The notes: generated from the sequence alone by a model not told the origin. Positions 46,598-56,008 are shown, numbered from the stretch's first letter. The stretch: 60,336 nucleotides of DNA from DATFKA01 sp042095835 (GCA_042095835.1 JBELML010000022.1:1-60336); one strand, 5' to 3'. Translations and numbers: made by a program.

Positions 46598-47314
46598 ATG
46601 GCTCATAAAAAAGGTGTCGGTAGTACGGATAATGGTAGAGACAGTAAAAGCAAACGCCTAGGTGTGAAACTTTTCGGTGGCCAGTACGCAAAAGCTGGCA
46701 ACATTCTTGTCAGACAAAGAGGTACCAAGTACCATCCTGGTGAAAATGTATATATGGGTAAAGATTTTACCCTTCACGCAAAAGTAGCAGGTACGGTTAC
46801 TTTCGCTAAAAAGAGACAAAACAGAACCTACGTCAATATTCTTCCTGAAGGTGTAGTACTAGAAGCACCTGCTCCAGCTCCGGCACCAAAAGTTGCCAAG
46901 GAAGCTCCTGTTGCGGTTGCTCCAGAAGTTGTTGAAGCACCAGCTCCTGTTGTAGTAGAGGCTCCAGCGCCTACTCCAGAAGTTGTAGAAGAAAAGCCTA
47001 AAGCAGAGAAGCCTAAAAAAGCAGCAAAAATCGCTCTCCCTTCTGGAAAGAAGATCAAAGTAGACGATTTGAAAGTTGTAGAAGGTATCGGTCCTAAAAT
47101 TGAAGGTTTACTGCACGAAGCAGGCATCAAAACTTGGGCTGATCTTGCGGATGCTCCTACTGAAAAAGTACAAGAGGTATTAGATGCTGCTGGTCCTCGT
47201 TACCGCATGCACAACCCCGCTACTTGGGCGAAGCAAGCTGCACTTTGTGTAGCAGAAAGCTGGGCAGAGTTGGAAGAATACCAAGATCGCCTGAAAGGTG
47301 GTAAAGAAGAATAA
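46598..47314 (+). CDS. rpmA: 50S ribosomal protein L27 with C-terminal helix-hairpin-helix extension
   Basis: 238 residues, against about 85 for ordinary L27. Residues 1-86 are a complete L27 (MAHKKGVGSTDNGRDSKSKR, GGQYAKAGNILVRQRGTKYH, TLHAKVAGTVTFAKK). They lack the cleaved N-terminal leader found in Firmicutes. Residues about 87-148 are a Pro/Ala/Val/Glu linker with APAPAP repeats ending in lysines. Residues about 150-238 are a compact helical domain with the helix-hairpin-helix motif (DDLKVVEGIGPKIEGLLHEA, GIKTWADLADAP) and a conserved MHNPATWAKQAALCV block. HhH domains bind nucleic acid, so the extension may contact rRNA or DNA. No stop or frameshift interrupts the fusion, and the gene ends at a normal terminator. 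Confidence 0.95.
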   Translation: MAHKKGVGSTDNGRDSKSKRLGVKLFGGQYAKAGNILVRQRGTKYHPGENVYMGKDFTLHAKVAGTVTFAKKRQNRTYVNILPEGVVLEAPAPAPAPKVAKEAPVAVAPEVVEAPAPVVVEAPAPTPEVVEEKPKAEKPKKAAKIALPSGKKIKVDDLKVVEGIGPKIEGLLHEAGIKTWADLADAPTEKVQEVLDAAGPRYRMHNPATWAKQAALCVAESWAELEEYQDRLKGGKEE

Positions 47315-47428
47315 GAAATTAGAAGCTATTTACTAGCGCATTTGAAATATCTATCTGGATTTGCAAAAAAGCGGAGTTTAGCTATCTTTACGATACAATA
47401 GTTTTAGTTTTCATAGCTTTATTTATCT

Positions 47429-47455
47429 AGCCTCATCAAGGATGAGGCTTTTTTT
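47429..47455 (+). terminator. Terminator of rplU-rpmA
   Basis: AGCCTCATC (47429-47437) pairs with GATGAGGCT (47441-47449) around AAG, followed by seven T (47449-47455). Confidence 0.88.
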
Positions 47456-47562
47456 ATGCCATTAGCTGCTTTTTTTCTACTACGACCAATAAATACAGAA
47501 ATCCTGCTAGGGGAAGTGGCTTTCATGATAAAACTAGGGGAAAAGACAAAAATGTACAAAAC

Positions 47563-47601
47563 AAAAACAGCTCCACCGAAATTTTCGGTGGAGCTGTTTT
47601 T
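47563..47601. terminator. Bidirectional terminator between rpmA and gldN
   Basis: A 19-base perfect inverted repeat (arms 47563-47581 and 47583-47601; core CAGCTCCACCGAAA) flanked by A5 and T5, so it can end transcripts from either side. It lies 27 bases beyond the gldN stop. Confidence 0.88.
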
Positions 47602-47627
47602 GTAGCTAGAGCTGCTTTATCAACAGG

Positions 47628-48506
47628 CTAGTACGACCAAAGGTCATGCTCGAAGTTAAATATTTGCTGCTTCAACTTCTCGGCTTCCAAAAGTTGTTGT
47701 CTTGGATTATCGTATAAGTTTCTCAAGTACTGGTCTTGTACATTAGAAACTTTGATAATAAAGCTGGAGAAATAGCGCATTTCAAATACATTCTCCCAAG
47801 TCACTTTAGAGGCGTCGTTAAACTCGTTGAAATAGGCTTCGGTAGCCAAGTATTCTCTAATATTCGGGTAGTTAACCCAGAATAAAGGACGCTCACCAAT
47901 CACTCGATTATCTTCTGCTTCACTATATACTGGAATCAGGGGAGCGATACCAAGGATACGCACTTTCATCTCACCGGCACCTTTGTCGAAATACCACATT
48001 TCAGATACACGGAATCGCTTGATATCGTCGTAGTTAATTTCGTCTTTCACTACTTGCGTATCTACTTCATAAGTTACAGGGTTGGTAACATAAACTTCCT
48101 TTTCCTGGTATAATTCTCTACTCAATTCAAGGGTATCGATTTGCTCCTCAAAGGACTCATCGCGGTAAGCAGCAATAGGACTTTCTGAGTCATAGATACC
48201 ATCCAATAAAATTTCTACGAAGTAGCGCTTGGGATAGCGGAAAGGTAAGTTCATCTTTTCTCTGGTATCCAACTGGCGCCATACTCTTCTTTGCCACATG
48301 ATATCATCTTCGCGTGGCGTATCGTAAGCTAAAATCTTCTTAGAGGTAATTATTTTTTCCTCAACAATACCATTAATTGGTTTCGGTTTAGGGGCCTCAA
48401 TGATGGAGCCATCCTCGCGCATCATATTTCCAGCTCCTTGACCAAAGGAGGCAGTAGCGATGCAACATAACACTAGAAACAGACCAAATTTTCCTACAAA
48501 CTTCAT
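47628..48506 (-). CDS. gldN: Gliding motility / type IX secretion protein GldN
   Basis: 292 residues with a signal peptide (IATASFGQ). GldN (PorN) associates with GldK to form the outer-membrane-attached ring of the type IX secretion system. Family text includes DDIMWQRRVWRQLDTREKMN, FRYPKRYFVEILLDGI, the RVSEMWYFDKGAGEMKVRIL and IAPLIPVY blocks, LFWVNYPNIREYL and SSFIIKVSNVQDQYLRNLYD. It is the last gene of the gldK-gldL-gldM-gldN series, 144 bases after gldM. Confidence 0.94.
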   Translation of the reverse strand: MKFVGKFGLFLVLCCIATASFGQGAGNMMREDGSIIEAPKPKPINGIVEEKIITSKKILAYDTPREDDIMWQRRVWRQLDTREKMNLPFRYPKRYFVEILLDGIYDSESPIAAYRDESFEEQIDTLELSRELYQEKEVYVTNPVTYEVDTQVVKDEINYDDIKRFRVSEMWYFDKGAGEMKVRILGIAPLIPVYSEAEDNRVIGERPLFWVNYPNIREYLATEAYFNEFNDASKVTWENVFEMRYFSSFIIKVSNVQDQYLRNLYDNPRQQLLEAEKLKQQIFNFEHDLWSY

Positions 48507-48650
48507 AGTGATGTCCTTGAATAAATTAGAATAAAATCAAAATATTTTATCAAAAATGAGGGAGCTTCCTATTCCAGGAAACTTCCTCACTTTGATCAGC
48601 ATCTATCTAACGGTGAAGTCAAATAGATTAGTGCAATCTTAACGCTTTTT

Positions 48651-50246
48651 TTAGCGAATTTTAAATACCATTGGATTAATCTGGCGTGTGCTACTTCCAT
48701 CACCAGGGCATTTAGCCCGTACATTATTGAAATAGAAGGTATCACCCGGCTTTGCTCGGCTAATCAGACCTTTAGAAGCACCCGTGAAAGCTTGGCCTAC
48801 ATTCACAATTTCTTGTAAATCTTCACGTGGCGGCTGATAAACCAAAGTAAATCCAGCAATGGTACAACGTGCATCAAAGTCAAAGTTGTCCAACTCTGCA
48901 AACACACCACCTTGTGCCCGGAACTCCCCGTTACCAATCAAACCTCCAGTTTTACCTGCGATTCGAGCAACTGGATCAGGAATACGCTTGACACGGAAAT
49001 CAAAGCTAGTTGGTGTTAGCCCACCACCAGAAACGTTCACTTTAGTAGCACCAACACTAGATACTTTCACATTGTATTTTCCTTGTCCAGTACGGCTGAG
49101 TTGAATACCGCCACCATTTCCTGAAACCCTCAAGTCGTTGGAAGAAACACCCGCTGCTGATACCGAGATGGGATTATCTACTCCAATATAAAATACATTC
49201 ATTTTATCAGCCGATACTGCTACGGAGCGACGTCCTACTTCGTATTCAAATTCCTCAGTGTACGTATCTCTCTCCCCTGTAGTTGGGTTGGTTAGAGATA
49301 CATTTACATTGTACTTTTGAATACCCGTGCGGGAGGTTCTTACCGAATAAGAAGCTTTACCATCAGTAACAGAAAGACTTTGTCCATTCACATTGATACT
49401 AACATTCTCATTAATAGAGGTAGATCTCGCACCAACAGATATCTCCGTTTCAAAGGTCTCTCCTGCAATTATGTAACTTTTCTTAGGAGAAGAAATAGGA
49501 ATAAAATCATCCACTTTAAATGAGGTCTTTCCTAATTGATCTACCAAGAAGTTCAAAATAGCAGCCTCTGAGGACTTCATATCATTCGTATACTGTGAAA
49601 GCAATGGAAACATAGCCGCTACTGGAAGTTGGTTAAAGGTGAAATACTCCCAAGAAACAGAATCTTTACCAGGTACTTTTTCCTTTTTATACGCGTCAGA
49701 AATTTTCAAAGAGATTTGAGTCTCCAACTCTGCAAGCGTTGTATCATTGATCTGAGTTCCCTCAGCACCGTTCAATTCATTAACGATTGCTAATAAATCT
49801 TCTTTGGCATTAGAGATTCGATCTTTCATTTCGCCGCCTAGTCCCTGGTTGACTAAAATACGAGTAGTAACTTCTTTGTTTTTATAGCCCTTTGGCTGTC
49901 CGGCATGCTTTACATCATCTTCAGGGTAATAGCCACCAGATGCAGAAACAACGGTATCTCTCACCGTCTCAATAAAAGAAGTAAATTCACCAGATACTCT
50001 TCTTACTTCTCTAGCAGCCTCTACTAGCTTATTATATTTCTCAGGATCTTGTTCAGCATTTTTCTCTAAGGCACTTAGAGTAAATGTATTCGAATCGTCC
50101 GTAATGGTATTATTCGCTTGAATACCGTCATTAATTCGGAAAAAGGCATTGATAATCTTGGCAGAAACGTTGAGGGCAAGCATCGCCGTCAAAACCAGAT
50201 ACATCAGGTTGATCATCAGCTGCCGCGGTTCCTTTGGAATTGACAT
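48651..50246 (-). CDS. gldM: Gliding motility / type IX secretion motor protein GldM
   Basis: 531 residues. An inner-membrane protein whose single N-terminal helix (LMYLVLTAMLALNVSAKIIN) joins GldL to make the proton-driven motor. The rest forms four periplasmic beta-domains reaching up to GldK/GldN. The start MSIPKEPRQLMINLMYLVLT is the classic family N-terminus. Length is normal (about 515-530). It begins 46 bases after gldL. Confidence 0.96.
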   Translation of the reverse strand: MSIPKEPRQLMINLMYLVLTAMLALNVSAKIINAFFRINDGIQANNTITDDSNTFTLSALEKNAEQDPEKYNKLVEAAREVRRVSGEFTSFIETVRDTVVSASGGYYPEDDVKHAGQPKGYKNKEVTTRILVNQGLGGEMKDRISNAKEDLLAIVNELNGAEGTQINDTTLAELETQISLKISDAYKKEKVPGKDSVSWEYFTFNQLPVAAMFPLLSQYTNDMKSSEAAILNFLVDQLGKTSFKVDDFIPISSPKKSYIIAGETFETEISVGARSTSINENVSINVNGQSLSVTDGKASYSVRTSRTGIQKYNVNVSLTNPTTGERDTYTEEFEYEVGRRSVAVSADKMNVFYIGVDNPISVSAAGVSSNDLRVSGNGGGIQLSRTGQGKYNVKVSSVGATKVNVSGGGLTPTSFDFRVKRIPDPVARIAGKTGGLIGNGEFRAQGGVFAELDNFDFDARCTIAGFTLVYQPPREDLQEIVNVGQAFTGASKGLISRAKPGDTFYFNNVRAKCPGDGSSTRQINPMVFKIR

Positions 50247-50292
50247 AGTTTAAAAAATTTTGTCAGTTATGAAATTGGATTGCGGAGGATGA

Positions 50293-50901
50293 TTATCCTT
50301 TATTGACATTAGACATCGCAGAGATGACATTGCCATATACATTGTTCAAGCTACTATAAGTGCTATTCAAACGACCAACATTGGCATTCAATGCAGTGAG
50401 GTTGTCTTTATATTGCTTAGTTGCTTCTACGCTATCAGACAAGTCTGCCATCGCTTCATTCATTTTAGAATAGAAGTTAGACATGGCTTGTAGCTGGTCT
50501 TTGGTACCAGAGAAATCAACTTCTTGCAGTGATTTCAAAGAAGAAAGGCTTTTAGACATCGTTTGTAGCTCTGTCAACATTCCACCTAATTGCTGCTCTA
50601 CTACTTCGCCATTTAAAGATGGCGCAGAAGAACCAACAGGACCAGCTGCTAGTGGCTGTATCTGAGCACCATACTTATCCAAGCCTGGGTACAATTTCTC
50701 CCAGTAGTAATCTTTTTCTGGAGGGATGATACCTAGTAAAAGGAAAATACCAGCTTCCGTGAACATACCGATCATCAGCATAAGGTCGGCACCTTCCCAA
50801 GATAGGATTTTGTATAGTGCTCCTAAAAGTACGAGTGCCGCACCAGCACCAATAATAAAGTTCTTGAGATACTTAAAAAAACTTGATTTGAAGAAAGACA
50901 T
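50293..50901 (-). CDS. gldL: Gliding motility / type IX secretion motor protein GldL
   Basis: 202 residues with two N-terminal membrane helices (NFIIGAGAALVLLGALYKIL and LMLMIGMFTEAGIFLLLGII) and the conserved intramembrane Lys/Glu, which the family uses for proton flow. A cytoplasmic helical tail follows (about 75-202, rich in Leu/Ser/Asn repeats such as ALNANVGRLNSTYSSLNNVY). It forms a pentamer around a GldM dimer. It is separated from gldK by a spacer holding a palindromic repeat and the assembly gap. Confidence 0.95.
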   Translation of the reverse strand: MSFFKSSFFKYLKNFIIGAGAALVLLGALYKILSWEGADLMLMIGMFTEAGIFLLLGIIPPEKDYYWEKLYPGLDKYGAQIQPLAAGPVGSSAPSLNGEVVEQQLGGMLTELQTMSKSLSSLKSLQEVDFSGTKDQLQAMSNFYSKMNEAMADLSDSVEATKQYKDNLTALNANVGRLNSTYSSLNNVYGNVISAMSNVNKG

Positions 50902-51006
50902 CTTGTTTATTATTTTAGGTTAGTGAATCTTTTTCTATCAGACACTTACATAATGAGTGAAACGTGAAAGGTTACAAACTGATAGAATTTTTTTTTTGCT
51001 TTTTTC

Positions 51007-51064
51007 TTAGGAATGAGTCAATAATAAATTAAACATCTTTACTTTATTAATGCCCCATTCCTTA
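51007..51064. repeat. Dispersed palindromic intergenic element, copy A
   Basis: 58 bases with inverted ends AGGAATG...CATTCCT (7 perfect pairs, one more beyond a mismatch) and a second inner complementarity (AATAATAAA against TTTATTAAT). Nearly the same sequence occurs at 57983-58035, seven kilobases away and also intergenic, differing mainly by a 5-base insertion here. Confidence 0.7.
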
Positions 51065-51270
51065 ATAAAGAAGTTGGTTTAATAGAGAAACCTTTTTCGA
51101 AAGATTAGTATTATTNNNNNNNNNNNNNNNNNNNNNNNNNNNNNNNNNNNNNNNNNNNNNNNNNNNNNNNNNNNNNNNNNNNNNNNNNNNNNNNNNNNNN
51201 NNNNNNNNNNNNNNNCTTAATAAAGAAGTTGGTTTAATAGAGAAACCTTTTTCGAAAGATTAGTATTATT
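51061..51270. other. Assembly gap of 100 N flanked by the same 55 bases
   Basis: 51116-51215 is N. The 55 bases just before it (51061-51115) are identical to the 55 just after (51216-51270), and both copies abut the gap exactly. This is what contig ends sharing one k-mer look like, so the gap is probably not real; merging the copies would leave about 295 bases between gldL and gldK. Confidence 0.75.
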
Positions 51271-51351
51271 TGTTGGCCAACTAAAATAGTCGCCTACCAA
51301 CAAAACCAATCCTTCAAAAAAGGCTTATATCGATCTAGTGATTAATGCTAT

Positions 51352-52632
51352 CTAAAAGTCATCATTTATCGAACGTCCCATGAAGGTCAACACATTACGG
51401 AAACCAATATGGGCTTTTGTTGTATCCTGATACTCGTAATCTCTAGCAGTAGTTTGTAGGAAGTAATAAACATCCTTCCAAGAACCACCTCTAGTTACTT
51501 TACGCTTATCGATTGAAGGCGCCTCATCTGGCACTCTCGATACAATAGAAGGATTCAAATCACTTACGAAAGAGTAAGCGTTCTCATCATATACAGAGCT
51601 TGTCCATTCTGAAACGTTACCAGACATGTTGAACAAACCGTACTCATTAGGGAAATAAGCGTCTGCTTTCACCGTATAGAAGCCACCATCTTCAGGATAA
51701 TTACCTCTACCTGGCTTAAAGTTAGCTAATAGACACCCTTTAGCATTTCTGGCATAGTATCCACCCCAAGGATAAGGTGCACGATCATGACCACCTCTAG
51801 CCGCATACTCCCACTCAAACTCTGTAGGTAGGCGATAATCTTCGGTTTGGATCACTCCTTTTTGGCCAGCATTATACTTATTCCAAAGCTCCGTACGCCA
51901 GTGGCTGAAAGCCATAGCCATGTGCCAGTCAACACCTACTACAGGATAATCATCATAAGCAGGGTGCATAAAGTAGTTACGCGCCATTGGCTCATTATAA
52001 CTGTAGGCAAAATCTCTCACCCATACCAAGGTATCAGGATAGATAGAAACTTCCTTTTCACCAATGAAATCACTTCTTGATGTATTAGGATCTTTATTAT
52101 GCGCTGCTTTCTGCCAATCGTACCAATAGTAGGTATATTGTAGCTTGCGGGTATCGATCTGTTTTTTACCATTGATGCGGTCATCTCCCTCATAAAACAT
52201 CTCTTCTAGAACACCCGCATCTTCTTCTTCATCCCATTCGATCGGGTAGTCCCAATCGATTGGTGGATGTTCCATATGATCAGGCTGCTCTGCGTCTTCC
52301 ACAAAGTGCTGCAACAACACGTGTGCAATAGAGTCTCTCACCCAATTGGTATACTGACGATATTCGTTATTGGTAATTTCGGTTTCATCCATATAGAATC
52401 CTTGGATAGAGATATCTTTTGGTCTTTGGACGAAGGTATTCATGACATCCTGATCACCAATACCTACAGTGAGGGTACCAGAGGGGATATTCACCATCCC
52501 ATACGGGTTGATTCCTTTCCATTGAGGGCGGTCAAGTACCCCGGTGAGATCACCGTTTTCACGGGCCCCTCCACAAGCAGAAAGGATAAATACTGATACT
52601 ACGACTAGTAATGCGTTAATTGTTCTTTTCAT
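51352..52632 (-). CDS. gldK: Gliding motility / type IX secretion lipoprotein GldK
   Basis: 426 residues from MKRTINALLVVVSVFILSAC (52632); the frame is open 18 codons upstream, but this start gives a proper lipobox. GldK (PorK) is the outer-membrane lipoprotein of the T9SS ring. The fold is of the formylglycine-generating enzyme/sulfatase-modifying type, without the catalytic role: VNIPSGTLTVGIGDQDV, YPVVGVDWHMAMAFSHWRTE, YRLPTEFEWEYAARGG, GLFNMSGNVSEWTSSVYDE and TRGGSWKDVYYFLQTTARDY. First gene of the gldKLMN cluster, with its own promoter-like sequence. Confidence 0.96.
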   Translation of the reverse strand: MKRTINALLVVVSVFILSACGGARENGDLTGVLDRPQWKGINPYGMVNIPSGTLTVGIGDQDVMNTFVQRPKDISIQGFYMDETEITNNEYRQYTNWVRDSIAHVLLQHFVEDAEQPDHMEHPPIDWDYPIEWDEEEDAGVLEEMFYEGDDRINGKKQIDTRKLQYTYYWYDWQKAAHNKDPNTSRSDFIGEKEVSIYPDTLVWVRDFAYSYNEPMARNYFMHPAYDDYPVVGVDWHMAMAFSHWRTELWNKYNAGQKGVIQTEDYRLPTEFEWEYAARGGHDRAPYPWGGYYARNAKGCLLANFKPGRGNYPEDGGFYTVKADAYFPNEYGLFNMSGNVSEWTSSVYDENAYSFVSDLNPSIVSRVPDEAPSIDKRKVTRGGSWKDVYYFLQTTARDYEYQDTTKAHIGFRNVLTFMGRSINDDF

Positions 52633-52720
52633 TGTAACACCCGAGTTTTCCTTCAGATTTAAAGTATTAAAATGCTTAAATGACATATGTATACAATCTA
52701 AGGCTCAAAATTTGAGTCCG

Positions 52721-52751
52721 TAAAGATAGATCGTTCGTAAAATATACCAAA
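52721..52751 (-). promoter_or_regulatory. Candidate promoter for gldK
   Basis: Minus-strand TTTG (plus 52748-52751), a 19-base spacer, then TATCTTTA (plus 52721-52728), one base from the TAnnTTTG consensus. It is about 90 bases before the gldK ATG. Confidence 0.5.
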
Positions 52752-52876
52752 TTTGCAGCCTGGCTTTTGTGACATTTTTGCCAATAAATTACCCTAAGTA
52801 GGTAATTACAAGGCAGTCCAATCCATTTGGCATTTCTCTAACGCCCTATTTCCAAGGCTTATTATTGTGTTAAAAT

Positions 52877-52904
52877 AAAAAAATGAAGAATTGCTCATTT
52901 TTTT
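52877..52904 (-). terminator. Possible AT-rich terminator after porP
   Basis: AAAAAAATGA (52877-52886) is complementary to TCATTTTTTT (52895-52904). The stem is AT-only, so this is a weak call; it lies 45 bases past the porP stop. Confidence 0.35.
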
Positions 52905-52948
52905 CCAAACCCCATTAAAGAAGGGGCTCCTACTGGCGAAACACAGTC

Positions 52949-53920
52949 TTAAAACGCCCTTGGATTGTAAATGGTATTTGGAGGCTTAGAAAAAATATAC
53001 CTTTTATTGAGGTTGTAGTTGATTAGTATTTCGTGCGTACCACTACTCACTTGTTGTAGGCCCGAAAGCGTAACGTCATAAGCGTAGGCTAGTTTAATAT
53101 TGTTGCCTATTTTAAGACCTGCCATGATAAATAAGGCATCCTGGTTGTCTGCACCGAAACCTCGGTAGCCTAAGCCACCAAAATAGTTCTCATTATACTC
53201 AGCTAATAAAGCTGCCGTCATTTGTGTTTGTACCAAATCACTTTGTACGATCGCATGAGGGCGCAGACGTACATTATAAGTCAGCTCATAATTGTAGGCA
53301 GCATTAAAGGAGATCGTTCGGGCATCGGTAAGGGAGATATCATTAAGGTCGGTTACCGATTCGGTAAGATTATTGACACCTACGCCTAATTCCAATACCT
53401 CATTTTTATAATAAAGACCGAAATCAAAGCTGGGACTAGAGCCAGAGATCGCCCCATTTGGCAATATGGGATCATTATGATTTATATTACCCCCAATATA
53501 GCTGCCTTCGGGTGTGCGGAGTAAACTACCATCTAAAGTGTACTGCTGTATATTCGCTCTGGCACCAATCGCTAGAGTCCCTTCTCCTAGTGGCAAATGA
53601 TAGGCATAGCCAATACCAACCCGCGTCCGCTGTAAGGCCCCAAAATCATCATTATCAAAATTGAGCCCTAGACCACCACTAATCGATGCCGTTGGAGCAT
53701 GGACATTGAGTTGCTGCGTCGTAGGTGTAAAATCTAAATCTACCCATTGTCTTCTAAAAACACCCGTAGCACTCAGCGAATAATCCATACCGGCAAATCC
53801 AGCATTATAGGCATAGGGGTTTAAAATAGAAAGGCTGTATTGACTTTCTTGTTGCCCACTAAGTATTCCAGTAGAAGCAATAAAAAGAAGCAGGAGTAAG
53901 GGTAGACTTTTTCTAATCAT
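52949..53920 (-). CDS. PorP/SprF family type IX secretion outer-membrane protein
   Basis: 323 residues with a signal peptide (about 1-22, STGILSGQ). The family pattern is QYSLSILNPYAYNAGFAGMD at the mature N-terminus, then FRRQWVDLDFTPTTQQLNVH and GGLGLNFDNDDFGALQRTRV. It continues with a series of barrel strands and a final KLAYAYDVTLSGLQQVSSGTHEILINY. PorP/SprF proteins help particular T9SS substrates reach or stay on the surface. The gene lies just upstream of gldK (about 260 bases) and 21 bases after the YyaL-like gene, so it is likely read from the upstream operon. Confidence 0.93.
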   Translation of the reverse strand: MIRKSLPLLLLLFIASTGILSGQQESQYSLSILNPYAYNAGFAGMDYSLSATGVFRRQWVDLDFTPTTQQLNVHAPTASISGGLGLNFDNDDFGALQRTRVGIGYAYHLPLGEGTLAIGARANIQQYTLDGSLLRTPEGSYIGGNINHNDPILPNGAISGSSPSFDFGLYYKNEVLELGVGVNNLTESVTDLNDISLTDARTISFNAAYNYELTYNVRLRPHAIVQSDLVQTQMTAALLAEYNENYFGGLGYRGFGADNQDALFIMAGLKIGNNIKLAYAYDVTLSGLQQVSSGTHEILINYNLNKRYIFSKPPNTIYNPRAF

Positions 53921-53941
53921 AAATTTGATATTATATAGGTA

Positions 53942-56008
53942 TCAAAGGGCTGTCCAGCTTAGTAGTGCTTGTTCCAATGTATCAACGGGCCTTTCGCAGG
54001 TAAAGTTTTGGCAAATATAAATCTGAGCCAATTTATCTACTGGTTTGTCAGCTAGGAGAGGATATTCGCTCTGCTCTTGCTCACTGGCCATGATTACACA
54101 ATGATAAATTCCCGCATGTTGTAATTGACTGGCTCTTGCTTTCGCATTCTTGCCAACCACAGCAATTTCTTTTCTGGGATAGGCCAGCCCCAAACTTGCC
54201 GTAGCCCAATTCGCAAAGGAACTAGGATACCTTTCTATCCCTTTCAACATTTTAGTAGTCATACGCTGCGCACGATCTTGATAGCTTTGTTGATCTAGTA
54301 ATAAACCAAGATCCATCAGATTATGTAGCATCATAGAGTTCCCAGAAGGTAATGCATTATCGGTCACATCAACCCGTCGAATCGGGATATCTTGCTGTTG
54401 GCTGGAAGTAAAATAAAATAAATCTTCGTTTTCATCGCTAAACTGCTCTATAACATAATCGCATAGGTCGGCTGCCTTGCGAATCCATTGTGTATCGAAA
54501 TCTAGCGTGTACACCTGCAGCATGGCCGCAATTAGATGACTATAATCCTCCAAATAGGCATCATACTGTGGCTTCCATTCTTCGCCTTTAAACACTCCTA
54601 CATGATAATAATCTGATCGGTCAGCGCCCTTTCGAAAATATTGCTCGATAAAGTAAATATTGTCCCATGCTGCTTTTTCATAAGCAGGATCAAGTGTGGC
54701 ATGGTAGGCCTTGACGTAGGCAGTACACATCAGCGCATTCCAAGATAATAGAATTTTATGGTCTAAGCCAGGACGTATTCTCTTTGCTCTGATAGAAAGC
54801 AGTTTCGCCCTGTTTTCAGCGAGTTGTTCTTGCAGCTTTTCTACAGATATTCCATGCTTCGCAGCGAAAGACTTGATCTCCATCGGACGCCAGAGGATAT
54901 TGGTATGCTCCCAGTTGCCCTCAGGTGTAATATCATAAAAAGTACAAAACAAATTGGCCTGTGCTCCTAAAGCAGCCTGCACCTCAGCAAAAGACCACAC
55001 ATAAAACTTGCCTTCCACTCCTTCGGAGTCGGCATCTAAGGCCGAATAAAACCCACCAGATGAATGGGTCATTTCTCGTTGGACAAAAGCTAAAGTTTCT
55101 ACAATAGCCTCTTGGTACAAGTCTCTCTTATCAAAACGTAAGGTATCGGCCAGTAAGCCTACGATTAGGGCATTATCATAAAGCATTTTCTCAAAATGAG
55201 GAATCAACCAGTTTTGATCGGTCGCATAACGAGCAAAGCCACCACCCAACTGATCATAAATCCCACCTCTAATCATTTTTTCTAATGAAAAATGCAGGTG
55301 CTCAAGAGCAAGCTCTTCCTTTGTAAGTTGATGATAGCGAAGCAAAAAATCCAAAGCCATAGTTGAGGGAAATTTTGGTGCTCCACCAAAACCACCGGAG
55401 AGTTTATCTGCGTAGCCATCCACTTTTTCAAACAGGGTAGCCATTAAAGCTGGATGAAAAAGCCTGCCATTTGGCCCCTCTAAAATCATCTCATCGCTAA
55501 AAAATGTGCTACTACTGTTTCGAACGAGCTTGGTAAGCCGATCTGCCTGATCATATACCTTTTCTCGCTGTTCCTTAAATACTCGACTTACATGCATCAA
55601 AAGCTGCATCCAACTAGGTCGGTTTCCTCTAGGCATGGGCGGATAATAGGTCCCCGCCAAAAAGGGTCTACCGTCTGGCGTGAGAAAGCAATTTAAAGGC
55701 CAACCGCCGCCGCCAGTGATGGCCTGGCAAGCTTCCATATATATTTGATCTAGATCAGGTCGCTCTTCTCGATCTATTTTGATGTTGACAAAATGCTCAT
55801 TCATAAAGGCCGCTATCTCCGCATCTTCAAAAGATTCTCGCTCCATCACATGGCACCAATGGCAAGTAGAATAGCCAATACTTACCAAGATGGGCTTATC
55901 TTCTCGTTTGGCTTTTTCTAAAGCTTCCTCCTTCCAAGCAAACCAATCGACCGGATTGTGGGCATGTTGCAGTAAATAAGGACTGGTTTCGTATTGTAGA
56001 TGGTTCAT
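53942..56008 (-). CDS. YyaL/SSP411-type protein with thioredoxin-like DUF255 domain
   Basis: 688 residues, cytoplasmic. The N-terminal DUF255 thioredoxin fold (about 1-165) has the motif YSTCHWCHVMERESFED, then IKIDREERPDLDQIYME and GGGWPLNCFLTPDGRPFLAG. The remainder is an (alpha/alpha)6 barrel like N-acylglucosamine epimerases (LSGGFGGAPKFPSTMALDFL, GGIYDQLGGGFARYATDQNW, PHFEKMLYDNALIVGLL, DADSEGVEGKFYVW). Function is still uncertain in all organisms; a redox or sugar-related role is proposed. It lies between an ABC exporter and porP, all on one strand with gaps of 59 and 21 bases. Confidence 0.9.
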   Translation of the reverse strand: MNHLQYETSPYLLQHAHNPVDWFAWKEEALEKAKREDKPILVSIGYSTCHWCHVMERESFEDAEIAAFMNEHFVNIKIDREERPDLDQIYMEACQAITGGGGWPLNCFLTPDGRPFLAGTYYPPMPRGNRPSWMQLLMHVSRVFKEQREKVYDQADRLTKLVRNSSSTFFSDEMILEGPNGRLFHPALMATLFEKVDGYADKLSGGFGGAPKFPSTMALDFLLRYHQLTKEELALEHLHFSLEKMIRGGIYDQLGGGFARYATDQNWLIPHFEKMLYDNALIVGLLADTLRFDKRDLYQEAIVETLAFVQREMTHSSGGFYSALDADSEGVEGKFYVWSFAEVQAALGAQANLFCTFYDITPEGNWEHTNILWRPMEIKSFAAKHGISVEKLQEQLAENRAKLLSIRAKRIRPGLDHKILLSWNALMCTAYVKAYHATLDPAYEKAAWDNIYFIEQYFRKGADRSDYYHVGVFKGEEWKPQYDAYLEDYSHLIAAMLQVYTLDFDTQWIRKAADLCDYVIEQFSDENEDLFYFTSSQQQDIPIRRVDVTDNALPSGNSMMLHNLMDLGLLLDQQSYQDRAQRMTTKMLKGIERYPSSFANWATASLGLAYPRKEIAVVGKNAKARASQLQHAGIYHCVIMASEQEQSEYPLLADKPVDKLAQIYICQNFTCERPVDTLEQALLSWTAL

